A DNA stretch of 64,000 nucleotides from Absidia repens. Taxonomy: Eukaryota > Mucoromycota > Mucoromycetes > Mucorales > Cunninghamellaceae. The first letter of the stretch is position 1, and every line of letters begins with the position of its first letter. The stretch covers positions 386,001-450,000 of the forward strand of contig MCGE01000027.1 in NCBI GenBank assembly GCA_002105175.1, in the 5' to 3' direction. A model generated the notes under the pieces. The model was given only the letters and a program-made list of their open reading frames with translations, was not told the DNA's origin and made no database searches. The position numbers and the translations under genes were made by a program. Positions 12,215-22,904 of the stretch are shown in pieces.

Positions 12215-13924
12215 ATGGGCCGCAAACCTGGAAGACCTGAAGACACAGAAGCTACAATAAAGCGTGGCAATGGTCGTCAACGCTCTCGTTCACGAAAGAA
12301 ACGGACGAAGAAAACGGAAGTCTCAAAATCACAGCAACATGAACCATTCAATCATGCCCCTATCCAATCTCAACTACACGAAGCTTCTTCTGCATTGGTA
12401 CTAACTCCAAAAGATACTGGCAACGACGGCGGTAAAATTGACGATGACTACGACGATGACGATGACGACGACTATAGTTACAAAGATACCGATAGTGACC
12501 ACGAAGAATCACTTGACGAAGTTGAAAGTGATGAACTTGCACATCTTCTCCATGGTAAGATTTGAATCTGGGTATCATATTCTGACCATGGTAATAATAT
12601 TTTTTATGATTCTCATAGATCAAGCCTTGGACCTCAGCAGCAACCAAATACCAACACTCTATTACCCTACGCTGAAAAACCGGCTATATGCAATTATGCG
12701 CTCTGTTAAAATCGAACACATATATATCACTATCAAATGGATTATCGCCTTCACGATACTGGTCATCATACTAGGATTGATTGGACAGATGCACGCAGTT
12801 GTCAGAAAAAATGGATATTGCGATTCATATTACCAAAACAGCGGTGAATCTACTGGGGTTACACATTTTCGTGGCGGAAATGCATGCATCCCCTGCCCAG
12901 CAAATGGTGAATGTATCAATGGTGAACTCTTTTGCAAGCCTCTTTATCGACCTCATCGCTCTTTCTTGAACAAGTTAGTCAATATGGTGTGGCCTACAGC
13001 GCAAAAATGTACCAGGGACCCTGTGATGATCAGCTATGCGACCAAAATGGAACGGAAAATGCGCAGTTATCTCTCTCAACAACAAGGAAACCTCCAATGT
13101 CGTGACAGTCGACTTTTATCTTCAGCTTACAATACACGCACACACCCTATCACCTTTCCTCTCGTCAGGACGGACGCGTCACACATGATGGTGACCTTGA
13201 AACATTCATTTGGTCTTCCGCCCGCCTACAATCAGAATCACCAAGTGGAATTGGATCATCTTGCAACATTGGCCCTGGACATGGTGCAAAAGAATGAGCA
13301 TGTCATTACTTGGGAAAAGTAAGAAATATGTGATTATCCAAGAGGGGGGGGGATGCAAGATACAGATAATGATTGATTTTTTTTCTTGACAATAGTAACG
13401 GCAGACTCTACTTGGGAACTGACGTTGCAGAGTACTCATTCTGGTGCTGGTGCTGGGTGACTTTATGTGGACTTCCTTCATTCATCAGATTATCCATTCC
13501 AGTTTTGGCATTGTGTTCTGCTGTATTCATCCTTCTCTACCGTTATTACCAAGCATGGGCGACTCGAAGACATTATGTGAAGGTATATACGGAGAAAGCA
13601 TTGGACATTCTCAAATTGCAGGTAAACAAACGAATACACCAAAAAAAAAGAGGGGATATAGAACTGGCATCATATCAATTAAGTGAAACTAAATTCCCTT
13701 CTTTTAAAACAAACAAACAGCGCGAAAAGCACCTAAGTGAAGCTGATAGTTATAGTCCTGGATGCTCAACTAATTATCTCCGTCAACACGTAATGGAATC
13801 AACTAATGAAAACTCAATCAACATGTGGAAATCAGTGGTGGAACAATTGCAACAACATCCGTGCCTTCGTCATGGCTATACTGATGAAAATGGTGATCTT
13901 TTACAATACTTTGAATGGTTATGA
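12215..13924 (+). CDS. MAN1/Src1-like inner nuclear membrane protein
   Basis: Modelled as exons 12215-12554, 12619-13318, 13396-13621 and 13721-13924, 489 aa. It has the Man1/Src1 C-terminal architecture: membrane segment 1 at about 153-171 (WIIAFTILVIILGLIGQM), a Cys-containing lumenal domain with CIPCPANGECINGELFC, membrane segment 2 at about 376-398, and a C-terminal winged-helix-like region (NYLRQHV...MWKSVVEQL...LLQYFEWL). The family tethers chromatin and nuclear pores to the inner nuclear membrane. The N-terminus shows no LEM/HeH fold; it begins with an AT-hook-like GRKPGRP, a basic stretch, then a poly-Asp run. The last intron (13622-13720) is 99 nt, in phase and stop-free, so it may be retained. 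Confidence 0.85.
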
Positions 13925-16401
13925 TTTGGTGCTCCTCATTTGGTAGATATAGTTACTTTATTGTATATACTTTTTTTTTTTTCTTTTTTCATTTTATATC
14001 CCCCCTCTTTCCTCTCTCAATTGCTTTTTATTGTATACTGCATTTTTATATCACCATTGTTTGAATAAAACTTATACTTATCAGAATAAAAATAAAAAAT
14101 TGAATACATATTGGACTTTTGAATGATTTTTGACTCTTGTATTGACAGCTCGTTTTTCATCAACATCATTGTTTTATTTGGCTTCTGTTTAATTCATGAC
14201 GACGTATAAAATATAAAAAAAAGCGTTTGCTGAATCTAAACGTTGAAGTATCGGTTTTGATGAGATAGTGATTAGGACTTCTCCGGTTGGCTTCTTTTTT
14301 TTTTATGTGTGTCGGAGGGGAGGGGAACAAGGGGATAGGTATTCACTGCTCCACTTTCTTGCATGTCCTCTTCGTGGGGTTTCATGTTCTTATTCATTAT
14401 AACATATCAATGAAATAATGAACTGGATATGAGCAGTATATTCAGCCTAGTGGAAAATTAATAGTTTATATGGAAAGATACGCTGGCAGCATGGTCTAGG
14501 TTAATAATATGAAATGATAGAACTGGAAGAGTGCCGCGTTTTTATTACTGGAGGACTTAAAACCATAAACCAGTAGCTGGGGTTTGCAAAAAGGTCATAT
14601 TGTGTGAGCCTAGAAAACGGGTGTGGTGTAGGACACTCACAGAAGAGTAATAATAAGTATTTTGTATAATATAAAGCAGGTGATAGGAAAGGTAATAAAA
14701 AAATGTAGTTTATTTCCTGGGATATAGTAGATAATCAACTAAGAGTGCAGAACTTATTCTAATAATGGATCTAACGGAGGAAGCATAAGGGAAACTAAAT
14801 TGGGATCTGTTCAAAAATAATCTAAATTTACAATTGTAACAATTAATTTAATATACTGTATAGTGCATGGGCACGAGAGAGAAGAACGATATATTTTTTA
14901 TTGACGCACTAAATAACGGTTAATACTAAATCAAAAGGGGATTAATGGTAGTAAAACAGGAATCTATTGCACAAGACATGAAAAAAACTAATAAGATATT
15001 TTTTTTGAAGTATGTAAAGAGAGAGATATTTTATTCTGATATAGAAACACACTGTGGACAAACTAGCATTAAGCTAAGCTAATGAAGGCTCCAAAAAGCC
15101 AGGTAATGGTTAATCCAAAATAAAAGGGTTTCCCCATGCATCTTGTAGTCCCTAATCTGAAAACTCTTCTAAACTACTCCTGACACTATTCTAATTGCAA
15201 CATATCCCCATAGAAGTTGAGTGGTGAGGAAAGAAAGAAAGAAGGAAAGAAAAAAAAAAAAAAAAAAGGGAGAGAAAAAAAGGGAAGGAAAGAGAGCGGA
15301 AAAATAAAAGATGGTAAATAAAAAATTCACGTGGGCGGGATTTAAAAGTTGGTCACCGATGGTTTGCAATAGTTGTTTCTTTCGGTGGGCACAAGAAAAG
15401 AGCTCCCTTTTGCCACCTATACCATTTAGCACTTCTGTAGTAGAGATCCTTAACACTCGACCGTCGATCTCAGCTCTCCCTCTACAGATCAAAAAAAAAA
15501 AAAAAAAAAAAATAGGAAAGATGAAGATTTGTTGAGCGGTTTAAAAAATGGCTATTTTTTTGGAATTGGAACTGAAAGTCTGTAAGTCTAAAAAAGAATA
15601 TATAAGGACGAAAACGTACCAAGAACTAATATTTTGCATGATTGCTATAAAAATTAGGGAAGAATACTATATCATGCGACATTATATAGCTTTGGTCATA
15701 TTTATATGATGTTTTCAAAACTTTCTGAGACATATGGAATTTGCTTTTATTAATAACTGATGTATGGAAGATTCTTTTTCTATACGGAGCACTAAATACT
15801 ATACTTTTTCTGATGTTCGGTCTAGTAAATATTCTATCAATAAGAGCCAATATTCCATATCAAAGAGAGAATAGATAAGGAATAACAGGAGAAAGAGATA
15901 AACGCCAACAAGTGTAAAGCAAGTAAAAAAATAAGAGAAAGAAGAAAGTTGTTTTTATTCCAGATAGTTAAAATGTAAATACTAAATACTAGAATGCCTA
16001 TACTAATCTGAAAAGAACCAGTTGGGGAAGTTACTTGTGTCGCCGACATGAGTAATGTAAAAATAATAAAAATAAAAGTAATGGGAACTGAAACAATGCA
16101 AATAAAATAAGCAACAAAAAGAAGGGGAAAAGAAAGAAACTGAATCAACGTAAGAAATGAAGATAAGATAAAAGATGGAAACTGAGACAATGTCAAAAAC
16201 GAATGAATGGGAAAAAGTGGGAGGGGAAAGGGGAAAAGAAAAAAAAAACTACAAATGAAAAATTCACGATCCAAAATAAAAAGAATTCACAACCCGCCGT
16301 CCATCAGTGGAGAGCCAGTCATCGCTCAAATATTATACGGGCCGAATAATATTAAATCTCCGCTACTTGTACAATATATATTTCTTTCCAGTTTTCTCTT
16401 C
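13925..16401. other. Gene-free AT-rich stretch with repeat
   Basis: Holds the 3' flank of the MAN1-like gene (AATAAA near 14064 and 14086), a reverse long-form repeat copy and AT-rich DNA from 15540 to 16270. The last ~100 bp is the original 5' flank of the tRNA gene, interrupted by the retrotransposon. No coding frame resembles a known protein. Confidence 0.6.
14540..15345 (-). repeat. Dispersed repeat, long form, copy 5
   Basis: On the minus strand: CCCGCCCACGTGAATTTTT box (15328-15339), pyrimidine tract, CACTCAACTTCTATGGGGATA, GTGTCAGGAGTAGTTTAG, GCATGGGGAAACCCTTTTATT, AGCTTAGCTTAATGCTAGTT, AGAATAAAATATCTC, then further TTTAGT...AATAAA modules towards 14540. The conserved core is the clearest reverse-strand example. 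Confidence 0.7.
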
Positions 16402-16719
16402 TGTCAAATCTTGGCCCGCAAATTCTGTTGGTGTGCCTGTAGTCCTACCAGCCCTTGGGAAGCGCTTGGTGAAGCGTAAGTCCGTTCCCCGAAAAAAGGT
16501 TACACCAAGAAATACTACTTGACCTTTTTTCCATGATTGTTTTCCCTTCCTTTTTTTATATAATACCTAATTAGACAACAGCAATAACAAATAGTGATTT
16601 GATATAAATAGTGTAGTTTATTGAATAATAAAAAAAGGACAATCTTTAACTATCTAAAAACCTATTCTAAAAACTACTGTCCCAGTGACCCAACTATATA
16701 TACATCCCCTGATTTAACA
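16402..16719 (+). repeat. 5' LTR of the Ty3/gypsy element
   Basis: 318 bp, TG...CA ends, same sequence as the 3' LTR as far as can be read. It contains TATATAATAC near 16556 and AATAATAAAAAAAGG near 16624. An open frame in its first ~120 bp matches the last 39 codons of the pol frame. Confidence 0.95.
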
Positions 16720-16721
16720 AC

Positions 16722-16728
16722 TGGTAGC
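16722..16728 (+). other. Truncated primer binding site
   Basis: TGGTAGC begins 2 nt after the 5' LTR and is complementary to a tRNA 3' end GCTACCA, as in fungal initiator tRNA-Met, the primer used by Ty3. The sequence after these 7 nt no longer matches that tRNA; it runs into RT coding sequence. Confidence 0.6.
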
Positions 16729-16732
16729 TTAA

Positions 16733-19678
16733 TATTTTTCAACATTGGATCTGAAGTCTGGATATCATCAAGTACGCCTAAGGGATCAAGACAAGGAAAA
16801 GACCGCATTCAACACCCGCTACGGACAGTTTCAATTCAAGGTGCTGCCATTTGGATTGACCAATGCCCCGCCAACCTTTCAAGCTCTAATGAATCGTGTG
16901 TTGGAAGAATTTGAAGATAAGTTTGCGCTTGTCTACCTTGATGATATATTAATCTTTTCCCCTACCTTAGATCTGCATAAGAAGCATGTACGCATGGTGC
17001 TGGATAAACTTCGTGACCATCAACTCTACTTGAATCCGGAGAAGTGTCAATTTGGTGTGCAAGAACTGTCGTTTGTTGGATACAAGGTGACCGCTAATGG
17101 TATACTGCCGGAGGATGTCAAGGTGAAGAAGATCAAGGAATGGCCAACGCCAAGTAATGTCCAAGAAGTGCGTCAATTTTTGGGATTAGCTTCGTATTAC
17201 CGCCGATTCATTGCCAACTTTGCCAATATAGCCGCACCAATGACTGATTTGACTCAAGGCCAAGGACCCAAGCGACGGCGAATACAGTGGACCGAACAGT
17301 GTGACAAAGCATTTCAACAGTTGAAGGATAGTCTAACCAATGCTCCAATTCTACGTGCGCCTGATTTGAATCGACCGTATGCTATATATGCTGATGCTTC
17401 TGATTTTGCCTGTGGTGCTGTACTGATGCAAATTGATGATCGTGGTCAAGAATATGTGGTAGCATTCGAATCACATAAGTTTTCAAAAGCTGAACAAGCC
17501 TACCCTGCTCAAGAAAGGGAACTGTTAGCGATTCTGCATGCTTTGCGCACATGGCGATGTTTTATTGAAGGTGCTGACTATGTGGTATATACTGATCATT
17601 TACCTTTGAAGTACTTCCGTGCACAGAAGACCCCTACGCCTAGGTTGACCCGTTGGATGAATGAGTTGGAATTGTATGATCCAGACATTCAATACCGTCC
17701 TGGTAAAGATCAAGTTGTGCCCGATGCCTTGTCTCGTATACCATGTAATGCTGATGATCCCTTGGAAGATGACGTGCCAGTGGTGTCCGAATATGTGTAT
17801 GCTTTGGATCAAAACCTACCAACAATAGCGCATGAGTCCGATTGGCCGTTATATTTGCTGTGTGATAATCAAGATGTACCTACCGAAATCCAAGAACGAT
17901 TGCAAGTTGGACAAGACGACTGGAAGGTAACTGAAGACAAAATTGTGCTGAAACGTCGTGGTGCTGATGACTGGGTGCCGTTTGTGCCGTTTGTGGAGCG
18001 TGCCGATTTGGTCAACAAATATCATCAACAAGCTGGTCATGCCAGTATCAAGACTATGATGCATCTGATGGAATCCCGGTGCTGGTGGCCGTACATGGAT
18101 AGGGATATACGCAAGTGGTTGGAAGTCTGTCAAGAATGTCAGTTGGCTGGTCGCCCGGAAAAGTCTAAACATAAAGCAATGTTACATCCTATGGTATCTG
18201 CACAACCTTTTGCACGGTGGCATCTAGATTTTGTTGGTGAATTACCTGTAACCCGTCAACGCAATCGGTGGATTCTGGTGGCTGTGGATTCTGCGACAAA
18301 TTGGCCTATAGCAAGAGCCTGTCAAGATGCAAAGGCAACTACTGTGGCAAACTTTTTGTATGAAGAAATCGTGCTTCGTTTTGGCTGTCCACAAGAAATT
18401 GTGTCGGATCGGGGAAGTCAATTCATGTCGGATGTTGTAGCCAAATATACGCAAAGAATCAATATTAACCATAAATTCACATCAGCTTTTCACCCTAGAA
18501 CAAATGGGAAAGTGGAAAGGGTTAATGGAATGATCAAGACAATGCTACGCAAGTACTTACATGGCGCTATTCATGAATGGGATCTATACTTGGACTCTGC
18601 TGTGTGGGCTTTGCGAATTCGTAAACATTCTGCTACCGGATATTCGCCATTCTTCCTGGTGTATGGTCGTGACCCAATATTGCCTGGTGATTCTTTGCGT
18701 CCGTATTTGTTAAGAGAAGAAGTCAATGACCCGCTGTCGGTGAATGCACGTTCAGCCAAAGAACTAGAAGACCTTGGACAAGCCCGCGCTGCTGCTGAAT
18801 TCCGCGCTAAATCGTATGCTGCAAAAGTCAAGGAGAGGTGGGATGCTGTGATCAAACCGGTTGGCTTCGATGTTGGTGATCTTGTGCTGCTACGATTGGA
18901 ACAACGATATGGTTTGGAATATCATTGGCAAGGTCCGTACCGTATTGAACAGAAGAACGATCAAACTGATGTATACAAGCTGTCGACTTATGGTGGTGAA
19001 GTAAAACAAGACTGGGTGCATGTTGATCGACTGAAAGCAGTGAAAGCTATGGACAAGATACTGGAAACAAAAACATGGTTCGATGTTAGTACTTCAAGAG
19101 CAAAGTGGCCTGCTGGTGCTTTACGCGACCATTCAATTGTGGACCTACCATCGGTGTTGCCGGAATTGTCTGTGAATAATCAAGTTGAAAACAACCCATT
19201 GCAAGAAGAACCTGCTGTTGGTGAAGAAGCGTTGCCGCCAGAAGAAGATACGGAAATTGGTGTTGAAGAATTCCCTGCTGAAGAAGAACTGCCGCCTGAT
19301 GAAGATGTTGACATTGCTGCTGCTATTGGTGAAACTGAATCTACTGGTGTTGATGACCGCTTGGAAATTGATGTTAACAAGACGTTTGATGTTGATGTGG
19401 AACCTGTGGAAGAAAATGAAGAAAAAAAAAGCAAGAAAGAAAAAAATGCCGCCACTGGAAATCAAAATAAACAAACGCCGCAAGCCCCTTATCAAGATTC
19501 AGATCCCGACACCGATGTGGATGTTCGAGGTCGAACATCAAGCTTGGGGGGAGGTGTTGTCAAATCTTGGCCCGCAAATTCTGTTGGTGTGCCTGTAGTC
19601 CTACCAGCCCTTGGGAAGCGCTTGGTGAAGCGTAAGTCCGTTCCCCGAAAAAAGGTTACACCAAGAAATACTACTTGA
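16733..19678 (+). pseudogene. pol: Truncated pol: RT (partial), RNase H, integrase
   Basis: Open frame of about 980 codons with no internal stop and no genuine ATG at its head; coding similarity starts with the RT motif YFSTLDLKSGYHQ. It shows the RT catalytic YLDD (about 64-67 counting from the LDLKSG Leu), RNase H motifs YADASDFACGAV and ERELLAILHAL, the integrase HHCC zinc region (HQQAGH...CQEC) and DDE core (WHLDFVGELP, DRGSQFMSD, NGKVERVNG). An acidic Glu/Asp-rich stretch follows. The final 39 residues are encoded inside the 3' LTR and are basic (GKRLVKRKSVPRKK). Gag, protease and N-terminal RT are missing, so it cannot be a self-sufficient polyprotein. Confidence 0.93.
19546..19554 (+). 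other. Polypurine tract
   Basis: GGGGGGAGG lies 3 nt upstream of the 3' LTR, the expected position of the plus-strand primer in LTR retrotransposons. It overlaps the end of the pol frame. Confidence 0.8.
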
Positions 19679-19875
19679 CCTTTTTTCCATGATTGTTTTC
19701 CCTTCCTTTTTTTATATAATACCTAATTAGACAACAGCAATAACAAATAGTGATTTGATATAAATAGTGTAGTTTATTGAATAATAAAAAAAGGACAATC
19801 TTTAACTATCTAAAAACCTATTCTAAAAACTACTGTCCCAGTGACCCAACTATATATACATCCCCTGATTTAACA
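19558..19875 (+). repeat. 3' LTR of the Ty3/gypsy element
   Basis: Identical by eye to 16402-16719. Its first 120 bp encode the C-terminus of pol, with the stop at 19676-19678. The target duplication CTTC follows at 19876-19879. Confidence 0.95.
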
Positions 19876-19885
19876 CTTCAAGAAG

Positions 19886-19957
19886 TCCCATATGGTCTAG
19901 TGGCTAGGATCCGGCGCTTTCACCGCCGTGGCCGGGGTTCGATTCCCCGTGTGGGAA
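19886..19957 (+). tRNA. tRNA-Glu (anticodon UUC)
   Basis: 72 nt forming a full cloverleaf: acceptor arm TCCCATA/TGTGGGA, anticodon stem CGGCG/CGCCG around loop CTTTCAC with anticodon TTC at 19919-19921, and T arm CGGGG-TTCGATT-CCCCG, which supplies the B box. The discriminator base is A. No intron. It starts 10 bp after the retrotransposon, so its A and B boxes are intact but its upstream flank is now LTR DNA. Confidence 0.97.
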
Positions 19958-19964
19958 GACCATC

Positions 19965-19969
19965 TTTTT
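19965..19969 (+). terminator. Pol III terminator of tRNA-Glu
   Basis: TTTTT run 8 nt after the mature tRNA 3' end, the usual RNA polymerase III stop. Confidence 0.75.
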
Positions 19970-21046
19970 GACTTTTCGATCTTTTATCCGGATAATTGTT
20001 TTTGCCTTGACATCCTGGAACTGTTGATCTGCTTGTTAAGGCCATCTGTTAGTTTATTTGGAAGGGGAACAAAAGAAAAATAAAAATTGGTGGTGTTGCG
20101 ACTACTTTTGAATTTGATATAGACAGTAACGGTGTTGATTCAACCTTTTTGTTAAAGCTTCAGTTATATTTTACACCAAATGTATAGTGTATAAGTGTAT
20201 TCTTGTTCTTATTTGAACGGATATGCAGTGAGGATCAAAAAAAAAAAATCCCCTGAATCGGAATTTGAAATTATCCTTTTTTGTTTACTTGACTATAGTC
20301 TTGAAAATATATAGAGAGCACCAAATTTATTTTTGATTATAAGTAGTGAACACCAGAACTTTTGTAGATGAAGTCCAACTTGAAATAAAAGAAGTTTTAT
20401 AAAAAGATAAAACCTGATAAAATAAAATAAAGTAGAAGTATTGACATTGGGTGGTTCAATAAAAATAAAAGGAGTATAATTGACTCTGTGAAATAAAATA
20501 AAAACAGATTTCTATAGCAAAATAGAAATAAAAAATAGCGTGATGGTTATAAAAAAAAACCTTTGTACTAAACTTTTTATTGATAATTCAGTAAAGTAAG
20601 AAAACTAAAGAAAAACTAACTTCTTCCAAAAAGTCTGGCTATTTATACTAAAATGAAAGGAGCGAAATAAGGCTATCGTCGATGAGATATTAGTGTAGCG
20701 GGGTATAATGGTAGTTGATGAGGGCGGAGAAGTTTAAGTCGACGATGATGGCAGGACTGCGGCATATTCACGCACTTGTGGCCCAAACCATCAATTCACC
20801 CATACCAAACAAATTAGCCAAGTCCAGACCGGGGTTGACAGTGGGGAAAAGTGTCTATTGTTACGGCTAATTTTTACTAAAAATTGTGGGGAAGTTGGCC
20901 TTTGTATACTAAATTTTCTTGAATCAAAAACTAGAATCGAAGTTGCCGATGTAAATGCAGTGTTATCGTTAGGATCAAATCATTGTTTATTTCAAACAAA
21001 AAGTCAAAAAGCAAAAATCCAAGAACAAAATCTATAACTAAGGGGT
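19970..21046. other. Intergenic AT-rich region
   Basis: About 1.1 kb between the tRNA and the phosphatase gene. A more GC-rich patch lies at 20670-20850 with no frame or RNA fold I recognise. AATAAA-type motifs occur on both strands near 20390-20530. Confidence 0.5.
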
Positions 21047-22164
21047 CTATAATTCTAAATGTACACCACTAAAAGCCTTAGGTTGATTCTTGGGCGGCGT
21101 TAAAGACACCCTCCCATTTTCATAAATAGCTGTCAATTCATCCCCTACAACCTCCAGGGCACCTACATAGCCACCATACACCCATGATATACCGATATCG
21201 ACCAAAATGATTTTTCCGTTGCATCGAGTTCTTATTTCCCCATCCCGCTGTACAGTATGTCCCATTACCATTCGTTCTGCCTATAATATAGTATCGCCAG
21301 GATTAGTTGATAAAAAATAAAACTCTTTTTTTTTTTACCGTACCTTCATATAAGTCAATGCTTTGTCAGCAAATTCACAAATATTAGGTTCATCAGCAAG
21401 AGCATAACCACGATACCAAGTTGGACCTTTATCACCAAAAATTTTGTGAGGATCTGCATGTCCACCAGAGGCCATATAGGCCTCGATATCATGATGTGTG
21501 TAATCATTGATAGTATCCAGTCCGAGTCTTGCAAAATTAGGATGAATCCCACCGTGACAAAAGACAGTACCGTCCACCTTGGTTGTCATATTGAGCTGCA
21601 TCAAATATTCACCCAGAAACCCATCCTTTTGGAATGCCCTGACCCGGTTATTGTATCCTCCAAATGTTGCCGTTTCTTCCTTGGTTACATATCGCCAGTC
21701 ACCAGCAAGATTCATAATTTCGTGATTTCCCAATAGTGGTATCACTAACCCACCGTGTTCCGGTGCCTCTTTCCGTAATTGTTGGATCAGTTTGTATAAT
21801 GCAATGGTGTCTGTTCCTCTGTCTAGAACGTCCCCTATATTGTTTGAAAAAAAAAAATAAAGGTGAGTTACATAGTCATCTATATAAGTTATAAAAGAAA
21901 AGAAAAAAGGTTCATTTTATCTTTTCAATCCACTATGTTTTGTATTACCGTTTGGACGTAGATAGTATCACCTCCAGACCAGTGATCGTTTTCATCGATA
22001 AGACCAGATAGCCGTAGAATTTTTTTCGTATTTTTCAAGTCACCATGTAAATCGCCCATAGATACTATACGACGAGGGGAGTCCAGAAGAGTTGTTGTAG
22101 CATAGACAGTGCTGATGAAGCATATTGTGGAAACTATGCAAAACAAAGTGTTGATCAACTTCAT
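21047..22164 (-). CDS. Shewanella-like PPP-family phosphatase
   Basis: Three exons on the minus strand: 22164-21949, about 21834-21344 and 21280-21047, about 313 aa. An N-terminal hydrophobic segment (KLINTLFCIVSTICFISTVYA) is a likely signal peptide, suggesting a secreted or vacuolar protein. Phosphoesterase motifs are present in order: GDLHGD, GDVLDRG, GNHEIMN, HGGIHP and GHT, typical of metal-dependent serine/threonine or tyrosine phosphatases of the Shewanella-like type. The second junction is canonical (63-nt intron). The first is not: a GTAATA...TATAG intron leaves the reading frame one base short, in a four-G run at 21832-21835. See findings. Family call is firm; substrate unknown. Confidence 0.85.
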
Positions 22165-22904
22165 TTGAGATATCGGCGCAAAAAAAAAAAAAAAAAAAAA
22201 AGGGATAAGCGGAAGAAATATTTTTCACCCCTCAGACAACCCCTTCCGAATATTGAAACACCGATCCTCACTCTCACCAATGCCTCTTTTTTCTTTAGTG
22301 TGCGTTCTACCATGTGGTCCCTTCTGCTATGGTCTCTATTATGTTGTTGTTAATTCCTCTATCATGCTACATTTGTTTATTTTAGTATCTCCAATTTTTA
22401 TTTAATATAGCGACCTCATCTCTTCACTTAACGTTGATACCGTATGTTTGATCTCCGCGTGTTTGAATAAATAAGGAAAGCGGATAAATTTAATCAACTA
22501 CCCCCCCAGCATTCATTCATGTCAATAACAAAAAAATAGTTTACATTGACTGCCTTTAAAGATATTAATACCATGTGCATTAAATTATTTATATTGATAT
22601 GCTTCGTAGCCCTAAATATGCACTATGGTATCGTACCGTTTTTTTTTTGTTTTTTTTTTACGAATTAAGACAAAATACTCTACCCCACCACACATTACAT
22701 TTATTCACATAACACAGCCCAACCCCCGCACTCATAAAAGATCATCATTGTCAAATAAGGAGATTACAATCAAAATATAAATATATATATATATTTTTCA
22801 AAAGAAAAAAAAAGGGATGAGGACAATATTATACAAAAAAAAGGGTAGAATTACAAAAATATATTCTAGAATGAGGGGAAAGGAGGCACTGGTATAAAAC
22901 TAGA
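22165..22904. other. Intergenic region
   Basis: Poly(A) at about 22180-22201, AT-rich DNA, a TATATATATATA stretch near 22780-22792 and A-rich runs. No gene recognised. Confidence 0.5.

Larger units (their letters stand above)
16402..19875 (+). mobile_element. Ty3/gypsy LTR retrotransposon, internally deleted
   Basis: A complete insertion with two LTRs of 318 bp that read as identical (16402-16719, 19558-19875), starting TGTC and ending AACA. A 4-bp duplication CTTC flanks it (16398-16401 and 19876-19879). The internal region is only 2,838 bp. After the 5' LTR comes a primer-site remnant TGGTAGC, then directly mid-RT sequence; gag, protease and the first RT motifs are absent. RT (partial), RNase H and integrase follow in one frame, then a purine tract before the 3' LTR. 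RT-RNaseH-IN order defines Ty3/gypsy. The element ends 10 bp before a tRNA-Glu gene. Confidence 0.95.

Noticed and set aside
16307..16522. Short frame across the 5' LTR as a separate gene
   Set aside because: It is the LTR copy of the pol C-terminal codons read with flanking DNA, not an independent gene.
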